11,929 bases of DNA from an uncultured Oscillibacter sp. (lineage in GTDB: Bacteria > Bacillota > Clostridia > Oscillospirales > Oscillospiraceae), in the NCBI RefSeq assembly GCF_910584465.1, contig NZ_CAJUBK010000064.1, positions 1-11,929 of the forward strand, given 5' to 3'. The notes beneath the pieces were generated by a model, which did not search any database, was not told where the DNA came from, and saw only the letters and a program-made list of their open reading frames with translations. The translations under genes were made by a program, and so were the position numbers. Shown one piece after another: positions 9,618-11,929 of this stretch (positions within the stretch are counted from its first letter, which is position 1; every line of letters begins with the position of its first letter).

Positions 9618-10796
9618 ATGAAACAGGGACTGCGTATCTCCCACCGGGCGGGGCACTATCCCCCCTCCGGCATCCGGAAGATGTTCGACCTGGCCGCCCA
9701 CTACCCCGACGCCATCAAGCTGACGGTGGGCGAGCCTGATTTCGACACCCCCGCCTACATCAAGGAGGCCGCCAAACGGTCCCTGGACGCCGGGCGGACC
9801 CACTACGCCCCCAACTCCGGTATCGACGAGCTGCGCCAGGCCGTGGCGGACCGTTACCGGAAGATCTGGGACGGCTACACGAAGGACCACGTCATCATCA
9901 CCGTGGGGGCCATGGAGGGCCTGATGCTGGCGATGATGCTGCTTTTGGACGAGGGCGACGAGCTGCTGGTCCCCGACCCCTGCTTCCCCAATTACTATGG
10001 CCAGGCCGCTATGGCCGGGGCCAGGGCGGTGCCCGTGCCCACCTATGAAGAGCACGGCTACCGCCTCCAGGCGGCGGACGTGGAGGCGGCCGTCGGCCCC
10101 CGGACGAAGGCCCTCCTCCTGAACTCCCCCTGCAACCCCACCGGCGCGGTGCTGACGAAGGAGGACGTGCTGGCCATCGCAGAAGTGGCGGAGGAGCACG
10201 GCCTCTGGGTCCTCACCGACGAGCCCTACGACAGCATCGTCTATGACGGCGCGGAGCCCTTCAGCATCGCCGAGGTCCCGGAGGTCCGGGACCAGGTGCT
10301 GGTGTTCAACAGCTTCTCCAAGTCCTATGCCATGACCGGCTGGCGGGTGGGCTACCTGCTGGCCCCCGAGCCGGGCCATATCAAGAAGCTGGCCCAGTTC
10401 CAGGAGGGCGTGGCCTCCTGCGTCGCCACTTTCATCCAGGACGCCGCCGTGGAGGCGCTGAAGCGCACGGACTGCGTGGACAGCATGGTGGCGGATTACA
10501 GCCGCCGCCGGGACATCCTCGTCGACGGGCTGAACGCCATCCCCGGCATCACCTGCAGGAAGTCCGCCGGCAGCTTCTACGCCTTCGCCAACATCAAGGC
10601 CTTCGGCAAGACCTCCCAGGCCTTCGCCGAAGAGCTGGTGGAAAAAGCCGGCGTCGTGGTGGTGCCCGGCTCCGCCTTCGGCGAGATGGGCGAGGGGTAC
10701 CTCCGACTGGTCTTCGCCAACTCCGACGAGAACCTCCGGGAGGCCGTGCGGCGCATCGGGGACTACGTCGCCAAGGCATACCCGGATATGGCGTGA
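9618..10796 (+). CDS. Class I/II PLP-dependent aminotransferase
   Basis: A 392-residue fold-type I aminotransferase of the aspartate aminotransferase group. Motifs seen: KLTVGEPDFDTP near the N terminus; Y in HYAPNSGI; SPCNPTG with N173; TDEPYD with D201 (pyridine nitrogen partner) and Y204; SFSKSYAMTGWRVGY with Schiff-base lysine K235; and R363 in YLRLVFANS, the expected substrate carboxylate Arg. Length is normal. The ATG is preceded by AGGAAAGGAAG ending about 14 bases upstream, a loosely spaced site. Substrates (Asp, Ala, aromatic or others) cannot be assigned from these motifs. The 45-base gap after nifJ, with no terminator between, and the shared end at the hairpin 10814-10848 suggest one transcript. 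A role converting an amino acid to pyruvate or another oxoacid for PFOR, or draining pyruvate to alanine, is an inference. Confidence 0.9.
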   Translation: MKQGLRISHRAGHYPPSGIRKMFDLAAHYPDAIKLTVGEPDFDTPAYIKEAAKRSLDAGRTHYAPNSGIDELRQAVADRYRKIWDGYTKDHVIITVGAMEGLMLAMMLLLDEGDELLVPDPCFPNYYGQAAMAGARAVPVPTYEEHGYRLQAADVEAAVGPRTKALLLNSPCNPTGAVLTKEDVLAIAEVAEEHGLWVLTDEPYDSIVYDGAEPFSIAEVPEVRDQVLVFNSFSKSYAMTGWRVGYLLAPEPGHIKKLAQFQEGVASCVATFIQDAAVEALKRTDCVDSMVADYSRRRDILVDGLNAIPGITCRKSAGSFYAFANIKAFGKTSQAFAEELVEKAGVVVVPGSAFGEMGEGYLRLVFANSDENLREAVRRIGDYVAKAYPDMA

Positions 10797-10813
10797 TCCC
10801 CCTGCGGCATAGG

Positions 10814-10848
10814 AGGACCGGGCAGGATGCTCCTGCCCGGTCCTTTTT
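10814..10848 (+). terminator. Rho-independent terminator of nifJ-aminotransferase
   Basis: Bases 10814-10827 pair perfectly with 10831-10844 (14 bp) around a TGC loop, and five T occupy 10844-10848. It starts 18 bases after the aminotransferase stop. It also lies 15 bases beyond the convergent xdhC stop, so the hairpin can be read from both sides, although the T run is only on the plus strand. Confidence 0.9.
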
Positions 10849-10862
10849 CGCGCGCTCCTTCG

Positions 10863-11369
10863 TCAGCGGGGCATCTCTTTGCCCAGGCGGCGGTACATGG
10901 TCTTCTTCACCGCCCGGAGGATGTTCTCGTACCCGGTGCACCGGCACAGGTGGCCGGAGAGGAGCTTGCGGAGCTCCGCATCCGTGTACTCCTCCCCCCG
11001 CTCCAGGATCTCCGCCGCCGTCAGGATGAAGCCCGGAGAGCAGAAGCCGCACTGGATCGCCGCCTCGTCCACGAACGCCTGCTGGATGTCGGAGAGCTCG
11101 CCGTTGGGGCCCAGCAGCCCCTCCAGGGTGCGGATCTCCTTCCCCTCCGCCCAGACGGCCAGGTAGATGCAGGAGTTGAACGCCTCGCCGTCGATGAGGA
11201 CGCTGCAGGCCCCGCACTCGCCGACCTCACAGCCCTTTTTCACGCTGGTCATGCGGAAGTCGCCCCGCAGCATGTCCGTCAGGCTGGCCCGGACGTCCAC
11301 GGTCCGCTCCACCTCCTTGCCGTTGAGTTTGAAATGGACCGTCTGATACTGTATCGGATACTTCCCCAT
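10863..11369 (-). CDS. xdhC: Xanthine dehydrogenase 2Fe-2S subunit XdhC
   Basis: A 168-residue iron-sulfur subunit of a molybdenum hydroxylase, passing electrons from the Mo site to FAD. The plant-type 2Fe-2S cluster is bound by C47, C52, C55 and C67 (GCEVGECGACSVLIDG). The second cluster in the all-helical domain is bound by C107, C110, C142 and C144 (QCGFCSPG and LCRCTGY). The stretch AVWAEGKEIRTLEG closely resembles E. coli XdhC from memory, which favours xanthine dehydrogenase over CoxS or nicotinate dehydrogenase subunits. The ATG at 11369 is preferred: GGGAGGTG lies 7 bases upstream and the codon overlaps the xdhB stop by one base (TGATG). A GTG at 11372 would add one residue but sits only 4 bases from the site. 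The gene ends facing the aminotransferase across a shared terminator. Confidence 0.92.
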   Translation of the reverse strand: MGKYPIQYQTVHFKLNGKEVERTVDVRASLTDMLRGDFRMTSVKKGCEVGECGACSVLIDGEAFNSCIYLAVWAEGKEIRTLEGLLGPNGELSDIQQAFVDEAAIQCGFCSPGFILTAAEILERGEEYTDAELRKLLSGHLCRCTGYENILRAVKKTMYRRLGKEMPR

Positions 11370-11929
11370 CACAGCGCACCTCCCGCCCGTCTGACCGACT
11401 CGATGAACGCCCGCTTCGCGCTCTCCACGGCGATGTGGAGGCGGAAGTCCTTCGCCGCCCGCCAGGAGTCCCGGGGATGGATGTCCTCCTTCACCGCCTG
11501 GGCGAACTCCTCCGCCAGGTCCATGGAGACGGGCCGGCCCGCCGCCAGGGCCTCGGCATGGACCGCCCGCAGGGGCACCGGGCCCGCCACGCCGAAGGCC
11601 GCGCGGGCCCGCTCCACCGTCCCCTTGCCGGCGCAGAGGCGGACGTTGACCGAGGTCCCCAGCGTCGCGATGTCCATGGCGCTGCGCATGGCGTATTTGA
11701 TGTAGTGGCCGAAGGTGCCCGCATAGCTCTCCTTCGGGATCAGGATGGCGGTCTGGATCTCGCCCTCCCGGATGTCCACCCTGCCCGCCCGGATATAGAA
11801 CTCGCCGATGGGCTGGCGGCGGACGCCATGGGGGCCGGTCAGCTCGACGACGGCGTCCCAGGCGTGGAGGGTGGAGGCGGAGTCGGCGGAGGTGACGCCG
11901 TTGCAGGTGTTGCCGCCGATGGTGCCGAT
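11369..11929 (-). CDS. xdhB: Xanthine dehydrogenase FAD subunit XdhB, 5' part off window
   Basis: The C-terminal 186 residues of a CoxM/XdhB-type FAD-binding subunit; the reading frame is open to the right edge. Family proteins are about 290 residues, so roughly 100 N-terminal residues, including the first FAD motif, lie outside. At the edge the second FAD-binding motif is seen, TIGGNTCNGVTSADSAS. The C-terminal domain then has YAMRSAMDIATLG, AAFGVAGPVPLRAVHAE and SWRAAKDFRLH, all like E. coli XdhB from memory. The subunit transfers electrons from the XdhC clusters to FAD and then to NAD or another acceptor. Gene order xdhB-xdhC matches E. coli xdhABC, so an xdhA Mo-subunit gene is expected to the right of the window. 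The stop overlaps the xdhC ATG by one base. The promoter is not in view. Confidence 0.9.
   Translation of the reverse strand: MGTIGGNTCNGVTSADSASTLHAWDAVVELTGPHGVRRQPIGEFYIRAGRVDIREGEIQTAILIPKESYAGTFGHYIKYAMRSAMDIATLGTSVNVRLCAGKGTVERARAAFGVAGPVPLRAVHAEALAAGRPVSMDLAEEFAQAVKEDIHPRDSWRAAKDFRLHIAVESAKRAFIESVRRAGGAL
11377..11384 (-). promoter_or_regulatory. Ribosome binding site deciding the xdhC start
   Basis: On the minus strand GGGAGGTG lies within the last codons of xdhB, 7 bases before the ATG (11369) and 4 before the GTG (11372). Spacing favours ATG. Its position inside xdhB indicates translational coupling. Confidence 0.6.

Noticed and set aside
10827..11705. Plus-strand open frame opposite xdhC and xdhB
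   Set aside because: The minus strand carries the eight conserved cysteines and the FAD motif; the plus-strand frame is a mirror artefact.

Overview
The window is strongly GC-rich, with G or C at nearly every third codon position. It has AGGAGG-type ribosome binding sites, a dedicated ECF vitamin/metabolite-type transporter, a single-chain pyruvate:ferredoxin oxidoreductase and a molybdenum hydroxylase. Together these suggest an anaerobic, high-GC Firmicute, most likely a gut Clostridia of the Oscillospiraceae type. That assignment is inferred from gene content and style; no rRNA or marker gene is present.

Layout. Bases 1-121 hold two hairpins that look like the end of an upstream plus-strand operon. 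About 500 bases without a convincing gene follow (122-621), carrying short repeated motifs and a possible promoter. Next comes a tight plus-strand operon of five genes: an inosine-uridine-type nucleoside hydrolase (622-1689), a ribokinase-like PfkB sugar kinase (1686-2561), a UPF0397-family ECF S component (2623-3174), a double ABC ATPase (3238-4950) and an ECF T component (4943-5767). It closes with a very strong hairpin (5778-5813). A second plus-strand unit has its own clear promoter (5922-5950) and contains pyruvate:ferredoxin oxidoreductase nifJ (6072-9572) and a class I aminotransferase (9618-10796). It ends at a textbook terminator (10814-10848). Convergent to it on the minus strand are xdhC (10863-11369) and the C-terminal part of xdhB (11369-11929, running off the right edge), subunits of an E. 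coli XdhABC-type xanthine dehydrogenase.

How the genes work together. The first operon reads as an uptake-and-split pathway. The complete dedicated ECF transporter (S + AA' + T) brings in a small molecule, the hydrolase cleaves an N-riboside into base and ribose, and the kinase phosphorylates the released sugar. Genomic linkage therefore predicts a nucleoside or nucleoside-like substrate for a UPF0397 S component, a family usually labelled only generically or as riboflavin-type. The xanthine dehydrogenase at the other end could oxidise purine bases released this way. PFOR plus aminotransferase could link amino-acid deamination (for example alanine to pyruvate) to acetyl-CoA and reduced ferredoxin. 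No mobile element, CRISPR array, tRNA, rRNA or recognisable riboswitch was seen.
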